A stretch of DNA of 15,995 nt from JAWLFI01 sp964627995 (lineage in GTDB: Bacteria > Bacteroidota > Bacteroidia > Chitinophagales > Saprospiraceae), in contig CAZVLN010000046.1 in assembly GCA_964627995.1 (NCBI GenBank), forward strand, positions 1-15,995, in the 5' to 3' direction. The position numbers and the translations under genes are program-made. The notes under the pieces were generated by a model. The model was not told the DNA's origin. It did no database searches and worked only from the letters and a program-made list of their open reading frames with translations. Positions 1 through 7,083 of this stretch are shown one piece after another (position 1 is the stretch's first letter; every line of letters begins with the position of its first letter).

Positions 1-1
1 A

Positions 2-90
2 CAAGCCTGAAGGGCTTGAATGTGCGTAGCCCCGAGCGCCAGCTCGGGGTTTATAGATTAAAGATAGAAACAACCCTGAAGGGGTTGAAT
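2..90. repeat. REP-like hairpin array (hairpins A, B, A')
   Basis: Two 20-nt copies of a hairpin (2-21 and 71-90) start 69 nt apart. Each has a 6-bp stem, the same 5-nt loop TGAAG and the same GAAT tail after the stem. They differ at only two bases (5 and 15 versus 74 and 84), which pair with each other, so a G:C pair is replaced by C:G. Between them lies a different hairpin with an 8-bp stem (30-37 with 42-49) and loop GCCA. The array abuts the 3' end of an IS200-like transposase, as expected for REP/BIME elements mobilised by RAYT enzymes. The left edge of the window cuts the array, so its length is unknown. Confidence 0.75.
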
Positions 91-98
91 ACTTAGTA

Positions 99-545
99 TT
101 AAACCAAAAACCTTTCCTCGAAATCGACATCGTATTTTTTTAAGAACAAAGTCAGCTCATCCTTAAAAGATAAAGATTTATGATGGTTTTCCTGATTTTT
201 CACATACTGTATGAGTCCTTCTTTTTCATCATTTGAATACGTGAATGCAGCATACCCCTTTTGCCAACCCTCAAAATCTGGAAACAGCTCTTTCCTTCTG
301 ATAAAGTGAGCACTACCCAATTTGATGTCTTTTACTAGTGAAGAAAGTGATACAGTTGGATGCAGTTCTGAAAGTATATGTATATGATCCTCCACACCAT
401 TTATTCTGACTAGCTGGCAATTTTTATTTTTTAGAATGCCTGAGATATATTTATATAATTCCTTACGCCCTTTCTTAATTAGACAGCGAGATCTATTTTT
501 TGTGCTAAATACAATTTGAAACAAAATTCGAGTATACGTACTCAT
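99..545 (-). CDS. IS200/IS605-like Y1 transposase, probable REP-associated tyrosine transposase (RAYT)
   Basis: A 148-residue single-domain protein of the Y1 HUH nuclease superfamily (transposase IS200-like). The metal-binding HUH motif is visible as DHIHIL at residues 53-58 (His54, His56). The nucleophile is probably Tyr114 in the segment YVKNQ, with Gln118 as the conserved polar residue on the same helix. These enzymes nick and rejoin single-stranded DNA at hairpins. Length matches the family and the frame is intact, so the protein could be active. No OrfB/TnpB partner is present. No matching hairpins lie on its 5' side (546-743), whereas REP-like hairpins lie within 10 nt of its 3' end. 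This favours a domesticated RAYT over a simple IS200 copy. The ATG start is the only plausible one, since the conserved N-terminal strand begins immediately. Confidence 0.9.
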   Translation of the reverse strand: MSTYTRILFQIVFSTKNRSRCLIKKGRKELYKYISGILKNKNCQLVRINGVEDHIHILSELHPTVSLSSLVKDIKLGSAHFIRRKELFPDFEGWQKGYAAFTYSNDEKEGLIQYVKNQENHHKSLSFKDELTLFLKKYDVDFEERFLV

Positions 546-743
546 TGGAATAACTATGAATTAAAAAATCAATAAAAGATTGGCTGGTCTTAATTAATCT
601 GGAGGTTGGATTACACTATTTCAACTATGATTAATTTCAATTAAGTTTGTCAAAAACCTAAAATAATTTTCAATAGTTAGTGTTCATGGAAAAGCAATAC
701 GTTCCAATTTCCTGGAAAAACCTACTTAATTAGATATATCCCA

Positions 744-1826
744 TCAGCTCTGATCAAAATCCACCACCACTTTCTTACTCTTAGGATGGGCCTGACAGCT
801 CAGAATAAAGCCGCGCTCGACTTCTTCATCCACTAAAGCATAGTTTACATCCATTTCCACCTCTCCTTCGATAACCCGAGCTTTGCAGGTGCTGCAAACT
901 CCACCTTTGCATGAGAACGGCAAATCGGCTCCGTGCGCAATGCCGGCATCGAGAATATTTTCTCCCTTAGGGTCCAGGGCAAATTCATGGGTCTTTCCAT
1001 CCAATTTGAGCTCGATTTGAGACCAATCTGCCGGATCTGAGGAGGCCTCTCCGCGACCTTTCCCTTTTTTCTTACCATCATCCGGACTGGAGAAGAGCTC
1101 AAATCGAATTTGCTCTTTCTTCATTCCCTTTTCCTGAAGTAAGTCGCGTATGTCAAAAATCATTTGGCCCGGCCCGCAAAGAAATACCTCATCCGGAGAT
1201 TCGTGCTCAACCAATAAAGGATAGATCTGTTCGCATTTTTCTTTGTCGATACGTCCATCGAATAGTGGAGAGTCTGAAGGTTGTCGGCTCAATACATGGT
1301 AAATTTTAAATCGATCCATGTAACGATTTTTTAGCCCCTCCAGCTCTTCCTTGAATATGATGGAGCCGGCATTTCTATTACCATAAAACAGAGTGAACGC
1401 ACTATCTTTTTCCGTTGCCAGAATGGTTTTTATCAACGATAAAATGGGTGTAATACCACTACCGGCGGCAAATGCCATGTATTGTCGATTCCGTTCCGCA
1501 TCTATGGCCGTGGTGAACTCTCCATCAGGAGGTAGTGCTTGAATGGCATCTCCAACCTGAAGGGTCTCATTGGCAAAGGTAGAGAACTTTCCGTGAGGTA
1601 CTTTTTTGATAGCTACCCGCCATTCCTTATCGAGTGGACTTGAGCAGAGAGAATACGAGCGGCGCACTTTTTCACCGTTTATCGTTGCTTCCAGAGTGAT
1701 ATATTGTCCGGGCTGATACTCGAATACAGGCTCTAGATAGGAGGGGATCTGGAAGGCCACGCTTACGCAGTCAGCCGTTTCACGACGAATGTCCGCCACG
1801 CGGAGGGTATGTAGCATTTTTTTCAT
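744..1826 (-). CDS. PaaE/FNR-type NAD(P)H-dependent ferredoxin reductase with C-terminal 2Fe-2S domain
   Basis: A 360-residue electron-transfer flavoprotein. An N-terminal FAD-binding barrel carries RSYS at 56-59, a nucleotide-binding domain carries AGSGITP at 121-127 and CGPG at 217-220, and a C-terminal plant-type ferredoxin domain has cluster ligands Cys306, Cys311, Cys314 and Cys344 (C-x4-C-x2-C...C). A Lys/Gly-rich linker (about 250-262) joins the reductase and ferredoxin parts. This architecture is that of PaaE, the reductase of the phenylacetyl-CoA epoxygenase, and of related oxygenase reductases. No paaABCD genes lie nearby, so the partner oxygenase is unknown and a general ferredoxin reductase role is possible. 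The frame stays open 37 codons further upstream, but that stretch translates a GC-rich repeat and a probable promoter. The ATG before KKMLHTL gives the normal family length. Confidence 0.85.
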   Translation of the reverse strand: MKKMLHTLRVADIRRETADCVSVAFQIPSYLEPVFEYQPGQYITLEATINGEKVRRSYSLCSSPLDKEWRVAIKKVPHGKFSTFANETLQVGDAIQALPPDGEFTTAIDAERNRQYMAFAAGSGITPILSLIKTILATEKDSAFTLFYGNRNAGSIIFKEELEGLKNRYMDRFKIYHVLSRQPSDSPLFDGRIDKEKCEQIYPLLVEHESPDEVFLCGPGQMIFDIRDLLQEKGMKKEQIRFELFSSPDDGKKKGKGRGEASSDPADWSQIELKLDGKTHEFALDPKGENILDAGIAHGADLPFSCKGGVCSTCKARVIEGEVEMDVNYALVDEEVERGFILSCQAHPKSKKVVVDFDQS

Positions 1827-1831
1827 GAGCG

Positions 1832-1862
1832 CTAAGATACAAAGTCCACAAAAACCTACGAA
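1832..1862 (-). promoter_or_regulatory. Possible Bacteroidota-type promoter of the paaE-like gene
   Basis: Read on the minus strand: TTCG, a 19-nt spacer, then TATCTTAG. The Bacteroidota consensus is TTTG/TTG, about 19 nt, TAnnTTTG, so both boxes are imperfect but the spacing is exact. It would start transcription only a few bases before the chosen ATG at 1826, which supports that start over the longer open frame. Confidence 0.35.
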
Positions 1863-1879
1863 TTTCGGTTTGATATTGC

Positions 1880-2050
1880 GTAAGGGATAGTAGCGGTAGG
1901 CGGGGTGGCAGCCAGCGAGCAGCCGTAGAGCGAGCAAGTGACCAGCGGAAACTCCGCGGAGCCGTACGGATGCCGCTGGATGCTGACTCGACTAGGAGCG
2001 GATAGCCCGGCCCTTGAGATCCGCCGGCTGGCGGAAGCTCTAGGGGTACG
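1880..2050. repeat. GC-rich palindromic intergenic element 1
   Basis: About 170 nt, clearly richer in G+C than the flanking genes, fill the gap between the NDH-2 stop and the paaE-like gene. Visible structure includes the inverted repeat CCAGCGG (1942-1948) with CCGCTGG (1973-1979), enclosing two perfect palindromes, CTCCGCGGAG (1952-1961) and CCGTACGG (1962-1969). A further hairpin has CCGCC (2021-2025) pairing with GGCGG (2030-2034) across a 4-nt loop. No coding frame fits. It could be a dispersed GC-rich repeat, a structured 3' end of the NDH-2 transcript, or both. Confidence 0.55.
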
Positions 2051-2052
2051 CC

Positions 2053-3354
2053 CTAAGAAATTAATTCCTCTTCCTTTGCTTTCGGCAAGACACGGGGGCT
2101 GCGGGTGATAATTTTATATTTTTTGTGTGTGCTGAAGTAACTCATCGTCCAATTTACGATCACGTTGATCCGATTGCGAAAGGCGACGAGACTCATGACA
2201 TGCACGAAAAGCCACATCAGCCAGGCAAAAGTTCCCCGGAATTTGCCCCAGGGCAAATCTGCCACAGCTTTCTTTTTGCCGATGGTAGCCATAGTCCCCA
2301 GGTCTTTATACTGAAAGCCTTGGTAGTCGGAAGGGCAGCCTTTTTTGATGTATTTAGCGAGATATTTCCCCTGCTGTATCGCTGGCTGAGCCAATTGGGG
2401 ATGAGGATGACCGTTTTCTGGATCTGGCATTGCGGCAATGTCGCCAATGGCAAAAATATGTTCATAGCCTTTTACTTTCGTGTGCGGATCGACGACAATT
2501 CGATTTCCCCTAGCCATTTCTGCCTTGACCAGCCCTTCTGGAGCATCGCCTGTTACTCCTGCGGCGTAAAACAGCATGGGCGTTTGAAGATGCTCTCCAT
2601 TGGAAAGTATAACCTGTCCATCTTTGTAATCTTCGATGGCTGTGTTGAGCCAAACTTTCACGCCCATATCCTGGACATACTTTAAGGCTGTAGCTGAGGA
2701 CTCATCCGACATAGGCGCCAGTAGTTCATTTCCCATTTCGATCAAATGAATTTTGATCCGGTCATTATCCAAGTCGGGATAGCCTTTTTTGATTTCATTT
2801 TTTTTCAATTCCGCCAGGGCACCGGCCATTTCTAATCCTGTCGGCCCACCGCCTATCAGCACGAAATGCATGCATTCATTTTCGTCCATGTCTTGTCGGC
2901 TAACGGCTGCCTCCAAATATTGAATAAATGCCGAGCGAAGTTCTAATGCTTCTTCAATAGACTTGAGGGTATACGCATGTTGCTCTACCCGATCCATCCC
3001 GAAAAAGTTAGTTGTGGCGCCGGTGGCCAGCACGAGATAATCATAATGCGCCGAGCCAATATCCGTTTCAATTTGCTTTTTTTCATCATCTATTTTTTCT
3101 ACCCGAGCCATTCGGAAGAAGAGGTTATCTTGTTTAGAAAAAATATTGCGAAAAGGCGCTACAATGGCGTCTGGCATAAGTCCAGCGGTAGCAATTTGAT
3201 AGAGTAGCGGCTGAAAATTGTGGTGATTGTGCTGATCAATGAGAACGATTTGAAAGTCTGTCCCTTTCAGTGATTGAGCGAGATTGAGCCCTCCAAAACC
3301 ACCACCTACAATTACAATTCGTTTCTTCTCTGTCTTTGGCAATCTCATTTCCAT
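2053..3354 (-). CDS. ndh: Type II NADH:quinone oxidoreductase (NDH-2)
   Basis: A 433-residue single-subunit, FAD-containing respiratory dehydrogenase that oxidises NADH and reduces quinone at the membrane without pumping protons. The FAD-binding GGGFGG is at 17-22. The second dinucleotide fold (NADH) has IGGGPTG at 167-173 with an acidic residue, Glu206, closing the second strand. AIGD at 302-305 is the second FAD contact. AQPAIQQ at 322-328 matches the quinone-site motif of NDH-2 (AQxAxQ). A hydrophobic/amphipathic C-terminal part (about 375-407) fits membrane attachment. The frame extends 16 codons upstream to an ATG at 3402, but the FAD fold normally begins shortly after the start, so the ATG at 3352-3354 is preferred. 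A second ATG two codons later is equally possible. The next gene on this strand is another flavin reductase. Confidence 0.9.
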   Translation of the reverse strand: MEMRLPKTEKKRIVIVGGGFGGLNLAQSLKGTDFQIVLIDQHNHHNFQPLLYQIATAGLMPDAIVAPFRNIFSKQDNLFFRMARVEKIDDEKKQIETDIGSAHYDYLVLATGATTNFFGMDRVEQHAYTLKSIEEALELRSAFIQYLEAAVSRQDMDENECMHFVLIGGGPTGLEMAGALAELKKNEIKKGYPDLDNDRIKIHLIEMGNELLAPMSDESSATALKYVQDMGVKVWLNTAIEDYKDGQVILSNGEHLQTPMLFYAAGVTGDAPEGLVKAEMARGNRIVVDPHTKVKGYEHIFAIGDIAAMPDPENGHPHPQLAQPAIQQGKYLAKYIKKGCPSDYQGFQYKDLGTMATIGKKKAVADLPWGKFRGTFAWLMWLFVHVMSLVAFRNRINVIVNWTMSYFSTHKKYKIITRSPRVLPKAKEEELIS

Positions 3355-3506
3355 AGTATTAGAACGGAAGGGAAAGCCTAGAGTTTTATCGCTTGGACAC
3401 ATTTTTTGGAGGCCTCATGTTTAGTCGATGCTTAAAATCAAATCATAAGGATGAAAAGGCTTTCGTGACTATATTATATTTTTACATTTCCCTTTAAATA
3501 ATTGTC

Positions 3507-4148
3507 ATGCGTTTATGTCCGCTTTGCTCTTCAGAAGTTCCTAGTGAAAACACGGTCCGTGGCAACTCGGGCAGGGCATTTGGTATTTGTCCACTATGTC
3601 AACTTGTTTTTCGACCTCGTAGGGATAGACCGGAGCGGAAAGTGGAGAGACTTCGATATCTTTCCCATGAAAACTCAGCTGATGATGAGGGATATGTGAA
3701 GTTTTTACTTCGTCCATTTCATTGGGCACAAAACTTCATCGAAATAAAGGGGGATATTCTCGATTATGGTTGTGGATATGCTCCTGTGTTTGCTGAGCAG
3801 ATGCGTCAGCGCGGCTATTCATGTGATGGGTACGACCCGCTCTTTTTCCCGGAAGGAGCCCATAAAGATCAGTACCCCGAAATCTTTTGTATGGAAACTG
3901 TGGAACACTTTCACGATACCTATGCAGAGTGGGGGAAGCTTATGAATTTTATGTCCCCAGGTGGATATTTGATTGTGATGACTGATTATTGGTTGGACTT
4001 GGCCGCATTTCCAAACTGGTATTATCAAAATGATCTGACGCATACGAGTTTTTATCATCCAAGTACAATGGAGTATATTGCTAAAGCCTTTGACCGGGAA
4101 CTTTTGCAAACGGACGGCAAGCGACTGGCTCTCTTTCATTATCCATAA
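3507..4148 (+). CDS. Class I SAM-dependent methyltransferase with N-terminal zinc ribbon
   Basis: A 213-residue protein. Two CPxC knuckles at the N-terminus (Cys4, Cys7, Cys28, Cys31) form a probable zinc ribbon. A Rossmann methyltransferase core follows, with motif I DYGCG at 86-90, an acidic residue at the end of the second strand (Asp110 in GYDP), and a later METVEHFHD segment (129-137) typical of Methyltransf_23-like enzymes. A hydrophobic strand, GGYLIVMTDY (152-161), follows. The substrate cannot be read from the sequence. It stands alone, divergent from the NDH-2 gene and convergent with the regulator downstream. The ATG is chosen because the first zinc knuckle begins at residue 4. No Shine-Dalgarno sequence precedes it. 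Confidence 0.8.
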   Translation: MRLCPLCSSEVPSENTVRGNSGRAFGICPLCQLVFRPRRDRPERKVERLRYLSHENSADDEGYVKFLLRPFHWAQNFIEIKGDILDYGCGYAPVFAEQMRQRGYSCDGYDPLFFPEGAHKDQYPEIFCMETVEHFHDTYAEWGKLMNFMSPGGYLIVMTDYWLDLAAFPNWYYQNDLTHTSFYHPSTMEYIAKAFDRELLQTDGKRLALFHYP

Positions 4149-4184
4149 ATGTAGAAGAGAGTTATAGTCAAGAGGGGCTTAGCA

Positions 4185-4895
4185 TTACAGCACTTTTTTC
4201 TTTCTCTCTGTATTGAATTGATATAATTGAGCTGGACGATGTGCTACGTTTTTTTGCGTTCGATTTGTTTTTTTGATCAAGTCTAAGGCAAACACCTTTT
4301 TCCTAAAATTGCGTTTATCGAGTGTTTTTTGCAATATGGCTTCATATAAAGACTGCAATTCAGAAAGGGTGAAAAAATCGGCCAGCATATATTCTACCGG
4401 CACTTCAGTGATATGATCCTGGATGTGTTTAACGCTGTAGTTTAGTATTTGGCTATGATCAAAAGCCATCTGCTGTTGTTGTAAATTCTCTAAAGACTCC
4501 CAATGCGGTTGGTGTAGATTGTCTGGCATGGACCGCATAGCTTCCCACCGGACAAAGGCATAGTAAGCAACCGTAATTACACGGCCCACCGGGTGTCTGT
4601 CTACGGATCCAAAGGTATGGACCTGATGCAAAAAGATATTGGGGATATTAGCGCGCTCTCTCACGACTCGCTTAGCAGCAGCATTGAGATCTTCATCTAC
4701 GCCGATCAAGTCACCAACTAGAGCAGAAAGACCTTCAAAGGGTGGCATAGGACATTTGAGTGTCAAAACCTGAAGGGATTCCTTTTCTCGAGCATAACTA
4801 AATATAACGCAGTCTACAGATACTGCTGAATTAAAATAGGGCTCTAATTCAGTTATAAGTAGAGGATCTGTTTCTGAAGATTTCTTAGGGCACAT
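4185..4895 (-). CDS. NrtR-like transcriptional regulator (degenerate Nudix sensor plus winged helix)
   Basis: A 236-residue protein with an N-terminal Nudix fold (about 20-150) and a C-terminal winged helix-turn-helix (about 165-230). The helix region FFTLSELQSLYEAIL (174-188), the NFRKK at 196-200 and HRPAQLYQF (219-227) are hallmarks of the NrtR/AraR-type winged helix. The Nudix box spans about 61-84. The canonical REUxEE core reads RVVRER, so the first catalytic Glu is Val77 and the last is Arg81. Hydrolase activity is therefore unlikely, and the domain probably acts as a ligand sensor. In known relatives, ligands include ADP-ribose-type compounds or L-arabinose; here the ligand is unknown. 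The gene is divergent from pfkA-gap-sugar kinase across a 175-nt spacer holding two palindromes, which suggests autoregulation and control of glycolysis. Confidence 0.85.
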   Translation of the reverse strand: MCPKKSSETDPLLITELEPYFNSAVSVDCVIFSYAREKESLQVLTLKCPMPPFEGLSALVGDLIGVDEDLNAAAKRVVRERANIPNIFLHQVHTFGSVDRHPVGRVITVAYYAFVRWEAMRSMPDNLHQPHWESLENLQQQQMAFDHSQILNYSVKHIQDHITEVPVEYMLADFFTLSELQSLYEAILQKTLDKRNFRKKVFALDLIKKTNRTQKNVAHRPAQLYQFNTERKKKVL

Positions 4896-4918
4896 TTAAT
4901 AATTTGTTAAGCTAATTT

Positions 4919-4932
4919 TAGTAAAAGTACTA
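4919..4932. promoter_or_regulatory. Operator-like palindrome A (TAGTA-N4-TACTA)
   Basis: Perfect 5-bp arms TAGTA/TACTA around AAAG, starting 23 nt upstream of the regulator start codon. The core GTAAAAGTA is shared with palindrome B on its opposite strand. The position fits autorepression of the NrtR-like gene. That this is a bound site is inference. Confidence 0.5.
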
Positions 4933-4958
4933 TAACTTTTTTAGGTTCTCAAAACAAA

Positions 4959-4977
4959 TAGTGTTACTTTTACACTA
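4959..4977. promoter_or_regulatory. Operator-like palindrome B (TAGTGT-N7-ACACTA)
   Basis: A 19-nt inverted repeat, TAGTGTTACTTTTACACTA, with perfect 6-bp arms and a 7-nt centre. It lies in the spacer between the NrtR-like gene and pfkA, 93 nt before the pfkA ATG. Its centre is about 42 nt (roughly four helical turns) from the centre of palindrome A, so both would face the same side of the helix. Length and symmetry suit a dimeric winged-helix regulator. Confidence 0.6.
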
Positions 4978-5070
4978 AGTTTGAAGTTAGCGGCGTTTAG
5001 AGTGAACGATTAGGTATGCTTTGGTGTATCATTTGTATGTGGATCAAATAGGCCACAAAAATTGAGAATC

Positions 5071-6042
5071 ATGAAAAATATTGCAGTATTAACTTCCGGG
5101 GGTGATGCGCCAGGCATGAATGCAGCCATTCGAGCTGTCGTTCGGGCAGCGATATATTACAATCTGGGTATTTACGGTGTGGAAGGAGGTTATCAAGGAT
5201 TGATTGAAAACAAAATCCGCAAACTGCATGTCAGATCTGTAAGTAGAATTTTGGGATCTGGTGGAACCATGCTTAAGTCTTCCAGGAGTCCAGAATTTAA
5301 AACGGTAGAAGGCCGAAAAAAGGCTGCTGACTTTTTGAAAGCTAAAAATATTGATGGGGTAGTAGTGATTGGCGGAGATGGGAGTTTAACCGGAGCACAT
5401 ATATTACAGGAAGAAACGGGTATACAAGTTATTGGATTGCCCGGCACAATCGATAATGACTTATCGGGAACTGAAAATACGATAGGTTTTGATTCAGCCA
5501 CAAATGTAGTTACGCAATCTATTGATAAGATTCGTGATACAGCATCTTCACACAATCGTCTTTTTTTCGTCGAAGTAATGGGTCGAGATACCGGTTTTAT
5601 TGCCTTGCGATCAGCGGTAGCTACGGGTGCGATTTGTGTCATGCTGCCTGAGCGAAGTACATCTGTGGAAGAATTAATTGCCATTCTGCGAAAGGGATTT
5701 CAAAATAATAAGACATCGAGTATCGTCATAGTAGCAGAGGGCAATCCCAACGGAGGTGCCTTTGAATTGGCCAAAAAAGTAAACGATAACTATAAAGACT
5801 ACGAAACAAAAGTCACCGTTTTAGGTCATTTGCAGCGCGGTGGAGACCCTACCTGTTACGATCGCGTGTTGGCTTCGCAGCTAGGAGTAGCTGCCGTGGA
5901 AGGCTTGCTCAGTGACAAATCGGACTGTATGGTTGGATTGATCAACGGATCAATAGTATTCACACCGATCATGGAAGCGATACAGGATGAACGCAAGATT
6001 GATGACAACCTGGTCAAGATTTCTCAAATTTTATCCATTTAG
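5071..6042 (+). CDS. pfkA: ATP-dependent 6-phosphofructokinase
   Basis: Phosphorylates fructose 6-phosphate to the 1,6-bisphosphate, the committed step of glycolysis. The 323-residue length matches bacterial PfkA. Visible motifs are TSGGDAPGMN (8-17), GGDGS (101-105) with Gly104 (the residue associated with ATP rather than pyrophosphate use), PGTIDND (124-130) with catalytic Asp128, MGRDTG (170-175), AEG (222-224) and GHLQRGG (252-258). The frame could be opened three codons earlier at a TTG, but the ATG directly before KNIAVLTSGG is the family start. First gene of a cluster with gap (39-nt gap) and a BadF-type kinase, and divergent from the NrtR-like regulator. No strong consensus promoter was seen in the spacer, though TAGGTATG at 5011-5018 is a weak -7 candidate. 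Confidence 0.96.
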   Translation: MKNIAVLTSGGDAPGMNAAIRAVVRAAIYYNLGIYGVEGGYQGLIENKIRKLHVRSVSRILGSGGTMLKSSRSPEFKTVEGRKKAADFLKAKNIDGVVVIGGDGSLTGAHILQEETGIQVIGLPGTIDNDLSGTENTIGFDSATNVVTQSIDKIRDTASSHNRLFFVEVMGRDTGFIALRSAVATGAICVMLPERSTSVEELIAILRKGFQNNKTSSIVIVAEGNPNGGAFELAKKVNDNYKDYETKVTVLGHLQRGGDPTCYDRVLASQLGVAAVEGLLSDKSDCMVGLINGSIVFTPIMEAIQDERKIDDNLVKISQILSI

Positions 6043-6081
6043 AACAAACAAAAAACTTTTCCTTAACCATAAATAAAAAGA

Positions 6082-7074
6082 ATGAAAGTAGCTATAAATG
6101 GCTTTGGCCGAATAGGTCGATTAGCATTTCGAAACCTAATAAACATGGATGATGTAAATGTCGTAGCTGTCAATGATTTGACAGAAATTTCGATGTTAGC
6201 TCATTTATTAAAATACGACTCGGCACATGGTCGCTTCGATGGCGAAGTCGAGGTCGTTTCCGACGCTGAATTGCGCGTGAACGGGAATTCGCTGAAAGTA
6301 TATGCAGAACGTAATCCCGAAGATTTGCCGTGGAAATCCATGGGTGTTGATGTTGTTTTGGAATGCACTGGTGTTTTCCGCACAGCAGAAAAAGCAGGAA
6401 TGCACATTACTGCCGGTGCAAATCGCGTGGTTCTATCTGCACCTGCGAAGGGAGGCGATGTGCGAACCATAGTACTCGGAGTGAACGAGGAAGAACTTCA
6501 GGATAGCGACCGTATCATTTCCAATGCATCTTGCACAACGAACTGTTTAGCACCTATGGCTAAGGTGGTGCATGATCTAGCCGGCATTGATAGCGGATTT
6601 ATTACCACCACACATGCCTACACTGCTGATCAGAATTTGCAAGATGCTCCGCACAGCGACTTTCGTCGGGCAAGAGCTGCTTCCCAATCGATCATACCTA
6701 CTTCGACCGGTGCTGCTAAGACTGTAGGGTTGGTATTACCTGCCCTAAATGGCAAATTAGATGGAATGGCTTTGCGAGTGCCTGTTATTACGGGATCTAT
6801 TACGGATTGTACCTTTTTATTAGACCGTGAAGTAAGCATAGATGAAGTGCACTCTGCAATGAAAAAAGCCGCTTCAGGTCCCATGAAAGGAATTTTGCAA
6901 TATACAGAAGACCCGATAGTATCTTCAGATATTGTTGGTAGCACTTACTCTTGTATTTTTGATTCAGGTCTCACAATGGTTAAAGGTAAGGTCTTGAAAA
7001 TGTCAGGCTGGTATGATAATGAGTACGGCTATGCGACGCGTGCAGCAGAATTGGTTCAGCGGTTAGCTCAATAA
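6082..7074 (+). CDS. gap: Glyceraldehyde-3-phosphate dehydrogenase, type I
   Basis: Oxidative phosphorylation of glyceraldehyde 3-phosphate with NAD+. A 330-residue homotetramer-type GAPDH. The Rossmann motif GFGRIG is at 7-12. Asp32 at the end of the second strand favours NAD+ over NADP+. The active site ASCTTN (149-154) carries the nucleophile Cys151, with the assisting His178 in THAYT. The C-terminal WYDNEYGY (310-317) is standard. The segment around 188-191 reads DAPH, so one of the classic NAD-specific positions is Ala; dual cofactor use cannot be excluded. It follows pfkA by 39 nt and precedes the sugar kinase by 9 nt, consistent with one transcript. Confidence 0.97.
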   Translation: MKVAINGFGRIGRLAFRNLINMDDVNVVAVNDLTEISMLAHLLKYDSAHGRFDGEVEVVSDAELRVNGNSLKVYAERNPEDLPWKSMGVDVVLECTGVFRTAEKAGMHITAGANRVVLSAPAKGGDVRTIVLGVNEEELQDSDRIISNASCTTNCLAPMAKVVHDLAGIDSGFITTTHAYTADQNLQDAPHSDFRRARAASQSIIPTSTGAAKTVGLVLPALNGKLDGMALRVPVITGSITDCTFLLDREVSIDEVHSAMKKAASGPMKGILQYTEDPIVSSDIVGSTYSCIFDSGLTMVKGKVLKMSGWYDNEYGYATRAAELVQRLAQ

Positions 7075-7083
7075 AAGAAACTT

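Noticed and set aside
2..90. Possible CRISPR repeats
   Set aside because: Only two 20-nt copies are seen, each a hairpin with covarying stem bases, and the intervening sequence contains another hairpin. CRISPR repeats would be identical and longer, with spacers of constant size, and no cas gene is present.
1827..1937. N-terminal extension of the paaE-like protein
   Set aside because: The extra 37 codons translate the GC-rich repeat and a probable promoter and do not resemble the family N-terminus.
2125..2685. Plus-strand 186-codon open frame
   Set aside because: It is antisense to the well-supported NDH-2 gene and has no recognisable domain.
5062..5070. TTG start for pfkA
   Set aside because: It would add three residues before a standard ATG at the conserved N-terminus, and no ribosome-binding feature favours it.
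5193..5684. Minus-strand 163-codon open frame
   Set aside because: It lies entirely inside pfkA on the opposite strand and its translation lacks protein-like features.
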